A stretch of 42,597 nt of DNA, taken from positions 8,447-51,043 of the forward strand of contig JAUNHH010000016.1 of assembly GCA_030524055.1 (NCBI GenBank). The letters run 5' to 3'. Both the position numbers and the translations under genes were made by a program. Below the pieces are notes generated by a model. That model ran no database searches. It was given only the letters and a program-made list of their open reading frames with translations, and had not been told where the DNA came from. The stretch is from Actinomycetaceae bacterium (GTDB taxonomy: Bacteria > Actinomycetota > Actinomycetes > Actinomycetales > Actinomycetaceae). How positions within the stretch are numbered: the stretch's first letter is position 1; the number at the start of each line of letters is the position of its first letter. Positions 25,869 to 34,652 of this stretch are shown here, one piece after another.

Positions 25869-25882
25869 GTTCCACGTGAAAC
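25869..25882. other. parS: parS variant, 1 mismatch (T4 to C)
   Basis: Reads GTTCCACGTGAAAC; right border of the array, about 370 bp from the parA stop codon. Confidence 0.8.
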
Positions 25883-26255
25883 ATTCATTTCCTAGAAGGC
25901 GATGCCTCCTATTCACAGCGGAGTAGTGAATGCGGCTACTGCATAGCCCCTACGGTACAGAAATTCCCAACTCTCTATACCTAAGCTTCGGGATTGGCCA
26001 CCAAGCCAATGAAGCACAGACGTCCTCACATTTTTCAGAGTGGAAACCTTGCGTGGAAGCCTTGCGCAGCCAAACCCACCCCTACCCCGGAAATAGATCC
26101 TGGCATCCATTGGGACGCCACTTCATTATTGATCCCGCTAAAATCCGCATTCGCCAAGGCAGTGTCAGTATCTCTCGTGGCTGATATTCACAACAAAGCC
26201 GGAGATGTCTTAAACACCCCCGGCCTCGTCAATGGAAAAAGATGGCCCGACCTAC

Positions 26256-27155
26256 TTAAGCAGAACGATTTGCCAACTTCCAGCTCAACTCCAATGCTGC
26301 TTTCCGATACGCCAACGCACCAGAAGAGCGCGGATCATAGGAAATTACGCTTTGCCCATAGGACGGAGCCTCAGAAATACGCACAGCACGTGGAATCACC
26401 GTCTCCAATGCCAAAGCGGGGAAATGCCCGCGCACCTCTTCCTCTACTTCCTCAGAGAGACGCGTCCGCTTATCCACCATTGTCAGCAAAAGCGATGACA
26501 CTTTTAAGCGCGGATTCAAATGGGCGCCAATACGTTCAATCGTGGCCCACAACTGGCTTAAACCTTCAAGCGCATAGTATTCCGTCTGGATAGGAATCAG
26601 AACCTCATCAGCAGCAACCATGACATTTAAGGTCACTAGTCCCAGCGACGGCGGGCAATCAATCAGAATAACTTCAACATCGGGCCGCTCTTCTAAGAAG
26701 ACACTGACCGCATCTGCTAAACGATGCTCACGACGTTCCACATCCACCAATTCAATTTCTGAACCAGAAAGGTCGATCGTCGCCGGACAGACCTCTAAAG
26801 CATCAACTTCTGGACAAGTTTGGAGAACCTCAGAGATCTTTGCGCCAGCAATCATCACGTCGTAGGTCGAAGGGGTTCCTGCTGTGTGGTCAACACCGAG
26901 CGCACTCGAGGCATTCCCCTGCGCATCGGCATCAATAACGACAACCTTCAATCCACCTAAAGCAAGACCAACTGCTAAGTTAACAGCGGAAGTAGTCTTA
27001 CCGACCCCACCCTTTTGGTTTGCCACCGCAATGACCACAGGAGAAGCGGGATGACCAAATTCTGAGTCTTCCAGCAGCTTTCGATCACGCTGGTTCTGTT
27101 CTACCTGGGCAGACATCGACGTCAGCGCACTTGAAGCTTCAGTCACATTGACCAC
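26256..27155 (-). CDS. parA: Chromosome-partitioning ATPase ParA
   Basis: A 299-aa ParA/MinD-type ATPase that binds DNA non-specifically when ATP-bound and drives movement of ParB-parS complexes. The deviant Walker A motif is KGGVGKTT at 48-55, the A' motif DADAQGN, and Walker B LIDCPPSLG. The first 35 residues are a variable extension. The start is ambiguous: GTG 27155 gives 299 aa, while GTG 27146 has better spacing from AAGGAAAGG. It lies 105 bp downstream of rsmG in the same orientation. Its usual partner parB does not follow directly: 8.16 kb of parS-rich DNA separates them. No clear terminator is seen after the stop. Confidence 0.97.
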   Translation of the reverse strand: MVNVTEASSALTSMSAQVEQNQRDRKLLEDSEFGHPASPVVIAVANQKGGVGKTTSAVNLAVGLALGGLKVVVIDADAQGNASSALGVDHTAGTPSTYDVMIAGAKISEVLQTCPEVDALEVCPATIDLSGSEIELVDVERREHRLADAVSVFLEERPDVEVILIDCPPSLGLVTLNVMVAADEVLIPIQTEYYALEGLSQLWATIERIGAHLNPRLKVSSLLLTMVDKRTRLSEEVEEEVRGHFPALALETVIPRAVRISEAPSYGQSVISYDPRSSGALAYRKAALELSWKLANRSA

Positions 27156-27184
27156 CTTTCCTTGGACACTTCCAGTCTAGGCAG

Positions 27185-27197
27185 CCCCGCCCTCGTC
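27185..27197. repeat. G-rich repeat copy upstream of parA
   Basis: CCCCGCCCTCGTC, 30 bp upstream of the parA start; same word as at 31096 and 38804. Confidence 0.6.
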
Positions 27198-27260
27198 TGA
27201 GGCCACGGCCCTCCGAAGAAGGCACCTCAATAAACTAAGTGTGGTAGGCCTCACTCTTGA

Positions 27261-27947
27261 CTAACGGGACCGAATCCTCTCGCAGACAACCACGAAAGTG
27301 CCCTCTTCTTCCATGACAGACGGCACTTCATGTACCTGTGCACTGAGGTGATGCCTTTTCAACTCAAGGGCAGCTTCTTCCACCTCAATAGGAGCACGCC
27401 GACCTTTCAATGCCACCAGGCGTCCGCCCGGCGCAATAAGTTTCGACGTCATCCGCACCAACTTCGGCAACTTCGCCACTGCACGGGCAGTCACCACATC
27501 AGCTTTACCTTTGCCGCGAAGTTCTTCAGCCCGAGCCTGGTGAATAGTGACATTGTCTAGACCCAAACCATCAACAACGTCTTCCAACCACTCAACCCGG
27601 CGAAGCATCGGTTCAGCAAGATGGATATCAAGATCTGGCCGGCAAATGGCCACCACAATGCCGGGGAATCCAGCCCCCGACCCAATATCCAATAGCTGAC
27701 CTTTTTTGGGCAGGAAATCAAGGATCGCCGCAGAGTTCACAATATGGCGCGACCAAAGGCGCGGAAGTTCACGCGGACCCACCAGCCCACGCAATTCACC
27801 TTCAGCTTCGAGCATACGCACATACTCTTCCATATCTGGAAAAGACAGGCCGAAAAGGTCGCGCACCTGTTGAGTTGGGCTCTCGTATTCCATCGTAGAG
27901 CCCAACTCAGTCTCCTCGCGCTCAGCGAAGTCCCTGCCCTCGCTCAC
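27261..27947 (-). CDS. rsmG: 16S rRNA (guanine-N7)-methyltransferase RsmG
   Basis: A 228-aa SAM-dependent methyltransferase of the GidB/RsmG family, which modifies the G527 loop of 16S rRNA. The SAM-binding motif is LDIGSGAGFPGIVVAI, followed by the acidic LAEPMLRRVEWLE, and TARAVAKLPKLV plus LVALKGRRA later. Translation probably starts at GTG 27947, whose GTGA overlaps the TGA of the upstream jag gene, so the two are translationally coupled; ATG codons further in would shorten it. Position between jag and parA is standard for the origin region. Confidence 0.95.
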   Translation of the reverse strand: MSEGRDFAEREETELGSTMEYESPTQQVRDLFGLSFPDMEEYVRMLEAEGELRGLVGPRELPRLWSRHIVNSAAILDFLPKKGQLLDIGSGAGFPGIVVAICRPDLDIHLAEPMLRRVEWLEDVVDGLGLDNVTIHQARAEELRGKGKADVVTARAVAKLPKLVRMTSKLIAPGGRLVALKGRRAPIEVEEAALELKRHHLSAQVHEVPSVMEEEGTFVVVCERIRSR

Positions 27948-28585
27948 GCGTTGTCCTCAGGTTCCTCGCCCTCAGCAAGGTCAGTCGCTTCGAAAGCTGC
28001 GTCAGCATCGTCATATTCGGCAACATTATCTGCTGCCACGTCATTAATGTCCTCGTCGCCCTGATCTGCGTCAGCACCTGCCGCGTCTGCTGATTCTTCT
28101 TCAGTCAGAATAACTACGCGACGCCGCGGCTCAACACCTTCAGATTCGGAAACCAAACCAGCGGCAGCTACCACGTCATGGCAAACTTTGCGCTCAAAAG
28201 GATTCATGGGATCGAGTTTTTGACGTTCACCCGTTGCACGCAAACGCAAAATCGCTTCCTCAGTCAGTGCCTGAAGTTGCGCTTTGCGGTTGGCACGGAA
28301 TCCGCCAATATCGAGCATCAGACGCGAACGTTCACCCGTTTCAGTCTGAACGGCTAAACGGGTCAATTCCTGAAGAGCATCCAGAACCTCGCCCTCGTCA
28401 CCGACAAGACGATCTAAAGAGCCAGGGATATCGGAAATAATTTCGACGAGGGCGCGGCCATTCTCTACATCAATCTCAATATCGCCATCGAGATCGGCAA
28501 TGTCGAGAAGTTCCTCAAGGTAGTCGGCGGCAACTTCGCCCTCTTCTTCTAGAAGGGAGAGCTTTTCTTTCTGCGAGTCAGTCAT
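27944..28585 (-). CDS. jag: Jag/KhpB-type RNA-binding protein (KH and R3H domains)
   Basis: A 213-aa cytoplasmic RNA-binding protein. A KH-like domain (about residues 33-105) contains the GDEG loop at 62-65, and an R3H domain (about 108-165) contains R132 and H136 in ERKVCHD. The last ~50 residues are a very acidic, alanine-rich disordered tail. The N-terminal Jag domain of Firmicute homologues is absent, as usual in actinobacteria. ATG 28585 is downstream of yidC in the same operon, and its stop overlaps rsmG. Roles in other bacteria include small-RNA binding and control of cell-wall growth. Confidence 0.93.
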   Translation of the reverse strand: MTDSQKEKLSLLEEEGEVAADYLEELLDIADLDGDIEIDVENGRALVEIISDIPGSLDRLVGDEGEVLDALQELTRLAVQTETGERSRLMLDIGGFRANRKAQLQALTEEAILRLRATGERQKLDPMNPFERKVCHDVVAAAGLVSESEGVEPRRRVVILTEEESADAAGADADQGDEDINDVAADNVAEYDDADAAFEATDLAEGEEPEDNA

Positions 28586-28608
28586 GGCAATATCCTTTGG
28601 GTTGTTCT

Positions 28609-29976
28609 TTACTTAGGCCGACGCTTACGACGTTGGCGGTCGCGCTGATCTTTACGGCGTGCCTGACGGCGGCGCTCGAGTTCTTCAGGAGAGTAGTCGC
28701 CGCCCGCAGTGGCCCGGGATGATCCAGACGTAGAGCTGCTCTGCGATCCTTCTGCTGTCTCATCCTTATTCTGACGCGCTTTACGCTGTTCACGCGACAA
28801 CTTCCGGTGTTGTTCACGTGCAGCCTGTTGCGCCTTCTTTTCTGCAACGCGGTCAGTTGCCCGTTTAATAGCGCGCATCCACTGTTCATCGGGCAGTGTC
28901 CCTTCCCAACTACCAGTGGCAAGATTCCGGTAGACCTCAAGAACTTCCCCATCACTCATTGCTTCTGGGAAGTCAGTGGCAATGTGCTGAGCCTTGCCCC
29001 GCTTCTTTACTTCAGCAACAGTGGTGCGATTGAGTTCCGCTAACGCAGTGGTGTCAGAGGAAGAAAGAGCTAAACGCTGGCGATCGTAATCGGCGAAGAA
29101 TTCTTTTGCCCATCCCTGATAACGCGCTTGACGCTTTTCCACTAATTCGCTGTGTGCCGGAGAACCAGGGGTCGGCATAAACTTAATCGTGAAATAGGAT
29201 TGCGCTAAAGTAAATGCAGCGGTGGCTGCCGTATAAACCATTAGACCCATAGGGAAAATGAAACCTGTGGTCGCAAATATAAGCGGCATAATGTAAATCA
29301 TCATGCGCTGAGAACGCACCATTGGGTTATCAGGATCAGCCTGTGCTGGCATATTCTTTTTCATGCTCAGCAGCATGGAAAATGACTGCATAAGCACTGT
29401 TGCCACAAGAATCAGCGCGAAAACGACAATCCCGAAAATCGGCAAATTATCGGTAATCCGTAGCGACAAATTCACACCACCAACGGTGGAATTCTCAACT
29501 TCGGCCGCTAATGCTTTAGTAATAGGACCAATGGTATCCGTTGGTTTCCCATCGACCAGGTAAGTACCCTGAGTAATCTGCGAAACCCCAATGAAAACAC
29601 GGTACATGGCCAAGAAGATGGGCAATTGAGCCAACATAGGCAGACAGGAGGCAAAAGGACTGGTCCCATGCTTCTTATAGAGAGCCTGCGATTCCGCAGC
29701 CATTTTCTGCTGCGAGGCCGCATCTTTTTTGCCCTTATATTTCTCCTGGAGCTTTTTCAGCTCCGGCTGCATTGCTTGCATTCCTCGCGATGAACGAATA
29801 CTACGTATGGTTAAAGGCAGAATTGCTGTGCGGACAACAATGGTCACGAGGACAATAGAAATAACCCAGGCAACACCCGACCCTGCGGGCAGTCCAATCA
29901 TTACTAAAGCGTCATGGATCCAAATCCAGAGCCATGCAATTACCGTAGCGAGCCAGTGAAAAAACTGGTCCAGCAT
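28609..29976 (-). CDS. yidC: Membrane protein insertase YidC
   Basis: A 455-aa polytopic insertase of the YidC/Oxa1/Alb3 family. The first helices are followed by VVRTAILPLTIRSIRSS with the conserved groove arginine R49, and the cytoplasmic loop MQPELKKLQEKYKGKKD; later membrane segments include CLPMLAQLPIFLAMYRV and FPMGLMVYTAATAAFTLAQ. The C-terminal third is a long, basic cytoplasmic tail ending in KDQRDRQRRKRRPK, likely binding ribosomes. ATG 29976 (MLDQFFHWL) is chosen because AAGGAGAACC precedes it, rather than the upstream in-frame start at 30009, which would overlap yidD. Confidence 0.95.
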   Translation of the reverse strand: MLDQFFHWLATVIAWLWIWIHDALVMIGLPAGSGVAWVISIVLVTIVVRTAILPLTIRSIRSSRGMQAMQPELKKLQEKYKGKKDAASQQKMAAESQALYKKHGTSPFASCLPMLAQLPIFLAMYRVFIGVSQITQGTYLVDGKPTDTIGPITKALAAEVENSTVGGVNLSLRITDNLPIFGIVVFALILVATVLMQSFSMLLSMKKNMPAQADPDNPMVRSQRMMIYIMPLIFATTGFIFPMGLMVYTAATAAFTLAQSYFTIKFMPTPGSPAHSELVEKRQARYQGWAKEFFADYDRQRLALSSSDTTALAELNRTTVAEVKKRGKAQHIATDFPEAMSDGEVLEVYRNLATGSWEGTLPDEQWMRAIKRATDRVAEKKAQQAAREQHRKLSREQRKARQNKDETAEGSQSSSTSGSSRATAGGDYSPEELERRRQARRKDQRDRQRRKRRPK

Positions 29977-29989
29977 ATGTGGTTCTCCT

Positions 29990-30478
29990 TCAGGAATGGC
30001 GGACGTCAATAACGTCCTGGGTTAACCCGGAGAATTCCGGGGACGTTTGTGGGGCGCGCAATAGAGTTTGTGTGCGCGTATCCGCGTGAATTACTGACGC
30101 AGAATGATCAGAAACATGAAGTGACGCCGGGGCATTGTCGGATTCCGTACCATCATTCCATTCAGCAATACGCGGCAATCCAATGGGATAAGGCGGATCA
30201 AGATTCAAATGGCCAGGCCAATCATCCGGTGGAATCCATTCCGGTGCGCGCCACGATCCACGGGGTGGAACCTCATCAACACCACCCCTACTCCACGGAT
30301 TACAGCGGAGAATACGCCATATCGCTAAAAGAGGGCCTTTGAGAATGCCATGGGTTTCAATTGCGCCAATGGCATAGTTTGAACAGGTGGGGGCATATCT
30401 ACACGAGGGCGGGAAGGCAGGCGAAATAAAGCGCTGGTAAAAGCGAATAGGGGCAAGCGCAATACGTCGAAGAATCAC
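29990..30478 (-). CDS. yidD: Membrane protein insertion efficiency factor YidD, with C-terminal extension
   Basis: A 162-aa protein whose first ~75 residues are the YidD (DUF37) domain: [30 protein letters not shown] with three cysteines, and [14 protein letters not shown]. It helps YidC insert membrane proteins. Residues 76-162 form an extra tail with no recognised domain; most YidD proteins are about 70-110 aa. GTG 30478 overlaps the rnpA stop as GTGA, so the genes are translationally coupled. Confidence 0.93.
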   Translation of the reverse strand: MILRRIALAPIRFYQRFISPAFPPSCRYAPTCSNYAIGAIETHGILKGPLLAIWRILRCNPWSRGGVDEVPPRGSWRAPEWIPPDDWPGHLNLDPPYPIGLPRIAEWNDGTESDNAPASLHVSDHSASVIHADTRTQTLLRAPQTSPEFSGLTQDVIDVRHS

Positions 30479-30840
30479 GAAGGCTCCCCTCGTTTATTCC
30501 ATTTACGCCATGCACGACGCAAAGCGTCCTCTAAATGGTGGCGTAATTCAGCGCTGGTACATCCATATGCTGCACTGCTGGCACGGATCACTACTGCTGC
30601 ACCAGAAGGAAGCGAAGCTAATTGTTCCGCCATTAAATGGCGCAATTGGCGTCGTACTCGATTACGTCGAGTTGCTCGGGGAATTTGCTTTTTAGCCACG
30701 ACGAAACCGACGAGGGACGTTTTTCGTTCCTCGTCGGTTCGACAATGCACGACGACTACAGCGTTACCTGCACGCGACCCACTTCGGATCGCAGAGCGGA
30801 AGTCCGCCGGATCCACCATGCGGTGTGCACGTGGCAACAC
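30475..30840 (-). CDS. rnpA: Ribonuclease P protein component
   Basis: A 121-aa basic protein subunit of RNase P, which matures tRNA 5' ends together with the catalytic RNA. The RNR-type motif appears as [16 protein letters not shown] at about 55-70, and [11 protein letters not shown] precedes it. GTG 30840 starts 7 bp after the rpmH stop, so rpmH, rnpA and yidD form a tight operon. The ribosome binding site is weak, consistent with coupling to rpmH translation. Confidence 0.95.
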   Translation of the reverse strand: MLPRAHRMVDPADFRSAIRSGSRAGNAVVVVHCRTDEERKTSLVGFVVAKKQIPRATRRNRVRRQLRHLMAEQLASLPSGAAVVIRASSAAYGCTSAELRHHLEDALRRAWRKWNKRGEPS

Positions 30841-30847
30841 CGGAGTC

Positions 30848-30988
30848 TCAGGCTGACAGGCTCTTGCGGCCCTTGCGACGACGAGCAGCCAGAATGGCGC
30901 GGCCGGCGCGAGTGCTCATGCGCAGACGGAACCCGTGCGTCTTTGAACGACGACGGTTATTGGGCTGATAGGTCCGCTTCGTGGTCAC
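30848..30988 (-). CDS. rpmH: 50S ribosomal protein L34
   Basis: A 46-aa, very basic ribosomal protein: [19 protein letters not shown] start, [19 protein letters not shown] middle and KSLSA end, all characteristic of L34. The start is GTG 30986-30988 with GGAG about 10 nt upstream; longer in-frame readings extend into the DnaA-box region and are not real. It is first in the rpmH-rnpA-yidD-yidC-jag-rsmG operon and divergent from dnaA. Confidence 0.97.
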   Translation of the reverse strand: MTTKRTYQPNNRRRSKTHGFRLRMSTRAGRAILAARRRKGRKSLSA

Positions 30989-31072
30989 TGCTCTTACTCC
31001 AAGGGCGGGAATGGGACGGCTATCCCATTCATTGGTCAAAAAAGGGGTGTGGCCCGATGGTCGGGCACATAC

Positions 31073-31332
31073 GGTGGATAAGCCTAGGGTCAGGGCCCCG
31101 CCCTCGTCAATGGAGACCATCCACATGTGCTTCATTCCTCCCATCCGCCCGCCATCCACATCTGTGGATAACACTGTGGAGCGCGATACACAGAAGAGAG
31201 AAAACTTGGTCACAGTCAAAAATCTGCGCTACTGACACCTTTACCTGAGTTTTCAAGCAGAGCACCTCTGTAATTACACCCCTGTGATTCTGTGAACTTC
31301 CATCCACAGGTTCATCCCCAACCTGTGGATAG
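31073..31332. promoter_or_regulatory. DnaA-box cluster in the rpmH-dnaA intergenic region
   Basis: The 440-bp gap between rpmH and dnaA holds a perfect box TGTGGATAA at 31163-31171, near matches at 31073-31081 (GGTGGATAA), 31117-31125, 31152-31160 and 31300-31308 (CCATCCACA) and 31324-31332 (TGTGGATAG). A G-rich repeat copy sits at 31096-31108. The boxes nearest dnaA likely allow DnaA autoregulation; TAGAGT at about 31346 is a possible dnaA -10 element. It may form one half of a two-part origin. Confidence 0.75.
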
Positions 31333-31428
31333 CCGGTGGACGGGCTAGAGTGTGTTTTCTAGGCCTGACCGAAGGCGCTCCCGTCGTGTCAGATTTCACC
31401 TTCATTCGTGCAACCACTGGAGGCTCCT

Positions 31429-32820
31429 TTGACCACGGACTCCTTGAGCCAAGCCTGGTCTGATGTCCTGACGGGACTCGATACCAGCTCTATGCGGCCA
31501 TCTGTGCGCGGATTCCTGCACTCCGCTAAGCCGCTGGGAGATATTGACGGCACCATCCTCATTGCCGTGTCCTCTTCTACAGCGAAAAAATGGATCGAAG
31601 ATGACTCCTCTAATGTCGCTGCAGCCCTTTCTATTGCATTAGGCCACACCGTTCGTATTGCGGTCACCGTTGACCCCAGCCTGGTTCCTCAGCCGCTACC
31701 AGAACCGCCTATGCAGGTCACCCCTATTTTGCCAATAGCCTCCCCTGCGCCAGGGTCGAGTCCTGTCAATAAAGACGACTCAAGTACGCATCTGAACCCG
31801 AAATACACCTTCGATACCTTTGTGATTGGTCCCTCGAATCGTTTCGCTCATGCGGCAGCCTTTGCGGCAGCAGAATCACCTGGCACCGCTTTTAATCCCC
31901 TCTTTATTTATGGCGATTCGGGGCTCGGAAAAACCCACCTTCTCCACGCTATTGGGCACTATGCACTCTCCCTCTACCCTCACCTGCGGGTTCGTTATGT
32001 GAACTCGGAGGAGTTCACTAACGACTTCATTAACTCGATTCGTGATGACCGGGCTGAAGAATTCCAACGACGCTATCGGGAAACGGATATTTTGCTTATT
32101 GACGATATCCAATTCATCCAGGGTAAAGAGCAGACCGTCGAAGAGTTCTTCCACACCTTTAATACCCTCTATAACGCGAATAAGCAGGTCGTTCTCACTT
32201 CTGATATGCCACCACGAGAACTCTCTGGCATTGAAGACCGCCTGCGTTCTCGCTTTACAGCGGGCCTTTTGGTTGATGTTCAGCCGCCTGACCTCGAAAC
32301 ACGTATTGCTATTCTGCAAAAGAAAGCGGCCGCAGATAATCTCGAAGTCGATCCTGAAGTTTTGGCCTATATTGCCTCGCGGATTGCCTCGAATATTCGT
32401 GAGCTTGAAGGTGCGCTGGTCCGTGTTATTGCCTTCGCGAATCTGTCGAAAGAGCGCATTGATTTGTCGCTAGCGGAAATGCTGCTCAAAGACTTCGTAT
32501 CTGACCCGCATGACACGGAAATCACGGCTGCTCTGATTATGGGGCAAACAGCGCATTACTTTGGCGTCACGATTGATCAGTTATGTTCTCAAGAGCGTTC
32601 ACGCACTGTCGTTGAAGCCCGGCAAATTGCTATGTATCTCTGCCGGGAACTCACTGATTTATCGCTACCAAAGATCGGCGCCGCCTTCGGCGGACGCGAT
32701 CACACCACTGTGATGCACGCAAAAAAGAAGATCACCTCACAAATGGCGGAGCGCCGCGAAGTCTTCAATCACGTCAGCGAACTCACTACCCGCATTAAGC
32801 AAAAGGCCCGCGAAACCTGA
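31429..32820 (+). CDS. dnaA: Chromosomal replication initiator protein DnaA
   Basis: A 463-aa AAA+ initiator. Domain I (about 1-80) is followed by a short Pro-rich linker. The AAA+ domain has Walker [10 protein letters not shown] near 161 and Walker B LLIDDIQF near 220. The C-terminal DNA-binding domain carries the box-recognition signature [11 protein letters not shown] near 420. TTG 31429 is preferred because GGAGG at 31419-31423 is 5 nt upstream; GTG 31408 is in frame but lacks such a site. DnaA boxes flank the gene on both sides. The gene ends at a strong terminator. Confidence 0.97.
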   Translation: MTTDSLSQAWSDVLTGLDTSSMRPSVRGFLHSAKPLGDIDGTILIAVSSSTAKKWIEDDSSNVAAALSIALGHTVRIAVTVDPSLVPQPLPEPPMQVTPILPIASPAPGSSPVNKDDSSTHLNPKYTFDTFVIGPSNRFAHAAAFAAAESPGTAFNPLFIYGDSGLGKTHLLHAIGHYALSLYPHLRVRYVNSEEFTNDFINSIRDDRAEEFQRRYRETDILLIDDIQFIQGKEQTVEEFFHTFNTLYNANKQVVLTSDMPPRELSGIEDRLRSRFTAGLLVDVQPPDLETRIAILQKKAAADNLEVDPEVLAYIASRIASNIRELEGALVRVIAFANLSKERIDLSLAEMLLKDFVSDPHDTEITAALIMGQTAHYFGVTIDQLCSQERSRTVVEARQIAMYLCRELTDLSLPKIGAAFGGRDHTTVMHAKKKITSQMAERREVFNHVSELTTRIKQKARET

Positions 32821-32835
32821 AAACCTCTGCCCGTT

Positions 32836-32869
32836 GGTCCGTCACTCCACCACAGTGACGGACCTTTTT
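32836..32869 (+). terminator. Rho-independent terminator of dnaA
   Basis: GGTCCGTCAC (32836-32845) pairs perfectly with GTGACGGACC (32854-32863), followed by TTTTTCTT. It isolates dnaA transcription from the origin region behind it. Confidence 0.9.
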
Positions 32870-32989
32870 CTTGTCTCCCATCAGGCCAGATGCGCCCCGC
32901 CCTCGTGAATTCTTTTTCGGGAACGCTGCGGCAGGCGGCAATTCCAGCGTGGCCTTGCCACCCTCGCGCCCCCAGCTGTGTACGACCTG

Positions 32990-33309
32990 TTATCCACATA
33001 TTTTCCGCGAGCATTCCATCACCGACGACCGCCAGCCCCCAAGAAATTCACATCCGCTCACACAGCAACTCGTCTCAGCACGACATCCCACCCAAAGCCT
33101 TCCATTCGGTCAGATTTCTATCCACATCTCATGTGTACAGGCTGGGAATTCGCCACCAATTCTCCGTGGATAACCTGGGCTCACATGTGGACGAAGAAAT
33201 GAGGTGAATTCGACCATTCACATGCGCCCTAGAAATATCCACATCCGTCCCCACTTTCTATCCACCCGTGGAAAACCCGTGATTCCAACGGAAAATCGCG
33301 CAATCCACA
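32990..33309. other. oriC: Putative oriC: DnaA-box cluster between dnaA and dnaN
   Basis: The 668-bp dnaA-dnaN gap holds a perfect box TTATCCACA at 32990-32998 and near matches at 33118-33126 (CTATCCACA), 33165-33173 (CGTGGATAA), 33235-33243 (ATATCCACA), 33258-33266 (CTATCCACC) and 33301-33309 (CAATCCACA). An A/T-rich stretch at about 33336-33358 is a candidate unwinding site. In Streptomyces and mycobacteria oriC lies in this same gap. A G-rich repeat copy occurs at 32895-32906 and a variant near 33413. Confidence 0.85.
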
Positions 33310-33488
33310 GAATTCACACAGCCGATGACGATGATGAATCTAGAAAATTGTCTTTCCTGTGAACCCACCCGCAACGGCTGTGTGGCGAACTTTTCTCCTC
33401 CCCGACGATTTTCGAGGGCGAGGCACGGCCTCAAGATTCGGTAGAGTGGGACGGTAGTGCCCGTGCAAGCCCGTCGGAGGAAACAGGA

Positions 33489-34625
33489 ATGAAGTTCACC
33501 GTCGCACGCGACGTCTTGGCCGAGGCTGTATCTTGGACCGCCCGCGCTTTACCGGTTCGTCCTGCCTCCCCCATATTGGCCGGTGTGCGCATCAGTGCAG
33601 CGGATGAGGAACTCACCCTGTCATCCTTTGACTATGAGGTCTCCGCAAACTCACGCATTGCTGCTTCCGTTGAAGAAGCTGGAGAAGTTCTTGTTTCTGG
33701 GCGTCTTTTGGCTGATATCTCGAAGTCGTTGCCTAATAAGCCGGTGACGATTGAACTTGACGGCCAAAAAGTGAATCTGCGGTGTGGCTCGTCACATTTC
33801 ACTCTCGCTGTTATGCCTCTCGATGAGTACCCCCTTCTGCCCTCCCAGCCAGATTCCACGGGTTCCGTTGATGGCTCGGTGCTTGCCCATGCGGTTACTC
33901 AGGTTTCTGTGGCCGCCTCACGTGATGACACTCTTCCATTGCTGACAGCTGTCCGAGTTGAGGTTGAGGGCGAAAAGATGACTCTTCTTGCCACGGACCG
34001 CTACCGCTTGGCAATGCGCGAGTTGGAATGGACGCCCACAGATACCTCCGTATCTGACGCCGCCCTCGTCAAGGCAAAAATCCTTCAAGATGTGGCAAAG
34101 TCGATGACGTCCGGCGGTAGCGTCGAAATCGGGTTGTCCCATGATCGCCAGCCAGGGGCATCGGCTCTGATTGGTTTTGAAAGTGGGGGCCGCCGCACGA
34201 CCTCGACGCTGCTGGAAGGTGACTACCCGCCAGTACGCCGCCTCTTCCCTGAATCCACATCCATCCAAGCTGTCGCCGAACGGACCGTCCTTTTAGAAGC
34301 CGTCAAGCGCGTGTCTTTGGTGGCCGAGCGGAAAACCAGTGTTCGCCTGAGTTTTTCTGAAGGCCAGGTTATTTTGGAGGCCGGTCAGGGAGATAATGCC
34401 CAGGCATCGGAAGCTATTGAAGCCCAGCTTTATGGCGAAGATATTTCCACCGCCTTTAATCCTCAATTCCTGATTGATGGTCTGTCCGTGATTGATACGG
34501 AATATGTGCGTTTTGGATTTACCCATTACACCAAGCCAGCTGTTTTAACTGGCCAGGAAAAAGCCGATGGCGGGGAAGTTCCTCATTTCCGCTATTTGCT
34601 GATGCCTATTCGTTTTGGCGTCTAA
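33489..34625 (+). CDS. dnaN: DNA polymerase III beta subunit (sliding clamp)
   Basis: A 378-aa processivity clamp with the expected three-domain length. It starts MKFTVARDVLAEAVSWTARALPVRP, a standard beta-clamp beginning, contains TLLATDRYRLAMRELEW in the middle domain, and ends PHFRYLLMPIRFGV, close to the usual beta-clamp C-terminus. ATG 33489 has GGAGGAAA upstream. It is first of the dnaN-recF-DUF721 run on the rightward leading strand. Confidence 0.97.
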   Translation: MKFTVARDVLAEAVSWTARALPVRPASPILAGVRISAADEELTLSSFDYEVSANSRIAASVEEAGEVLVSGRLLADISKSLPNKPVTIELDGQKVNLRCGSSHFTLAVMPLDEYPLLPSQPDSTGSVDGSVLAHAVTQVSVAASRDDTLPLLTAVRVEVEGEKMTLLATDRYRLAMRELEWTPTDTSVSDAALVKAKILQDVAKSMTSGGSVEIGLSHDRQPGASALIGFESGGRRTTSTLLEGDYPPVRRLFPESTSIQAVAERTVLLEAVKRVSLVAERKTSVRLSFSEGQVILEAGQGDNAQASEAIEAQLYGEDISTAFNPQFLIDGLSVIDTEYVRFGFTHYTKPAVLTGQEKADGGEVPHFRYLLMPIRFGV

Positions 34626-34652
34626 GCGCTGCCTTAGCGTGGTGGTGGATCG

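Larger units (their letters stand above)
18098..26255. other. Gene-free parS array (putative regional centromere) between parA and parB
   Basis: About 8.16 kb with no open reading frame that has a plausible start, family signature or conserved look. It holds 15 perfect GTTTCACGTGAAAC sites and 8 sites with one mismatch, plus decayed ones, at an average spacing near 350 bp; one more perfect site lies inside parB. No perfect or near-perfect copies were found elsewhere in the window. Several segments are tandem duplications whose boundaries fall on parS. One stem-loop repeat (23679-23752) and one G-rich repeat copy (18578) also occur here. Function as a ParB loading platform follows from known ParB-parS biology; the density and gene-free setting are what is unusual. 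Confidence 0.9.

Noticed and set aside
18129-25882. CRISPR array
   Set aside because: The repeats are 14-bp palindromes with irregular spacing of 120-715 bp, not 24-40-bp repeats with uniform spacers, and no cas genes are present.
18098-26255. Degenerate prophage or integrated element
   Set aside because: No integrase, transposase or phage gene remnants, no attachment repeats or flanking tRNA; the parS repeats and their duplications explain the region better.
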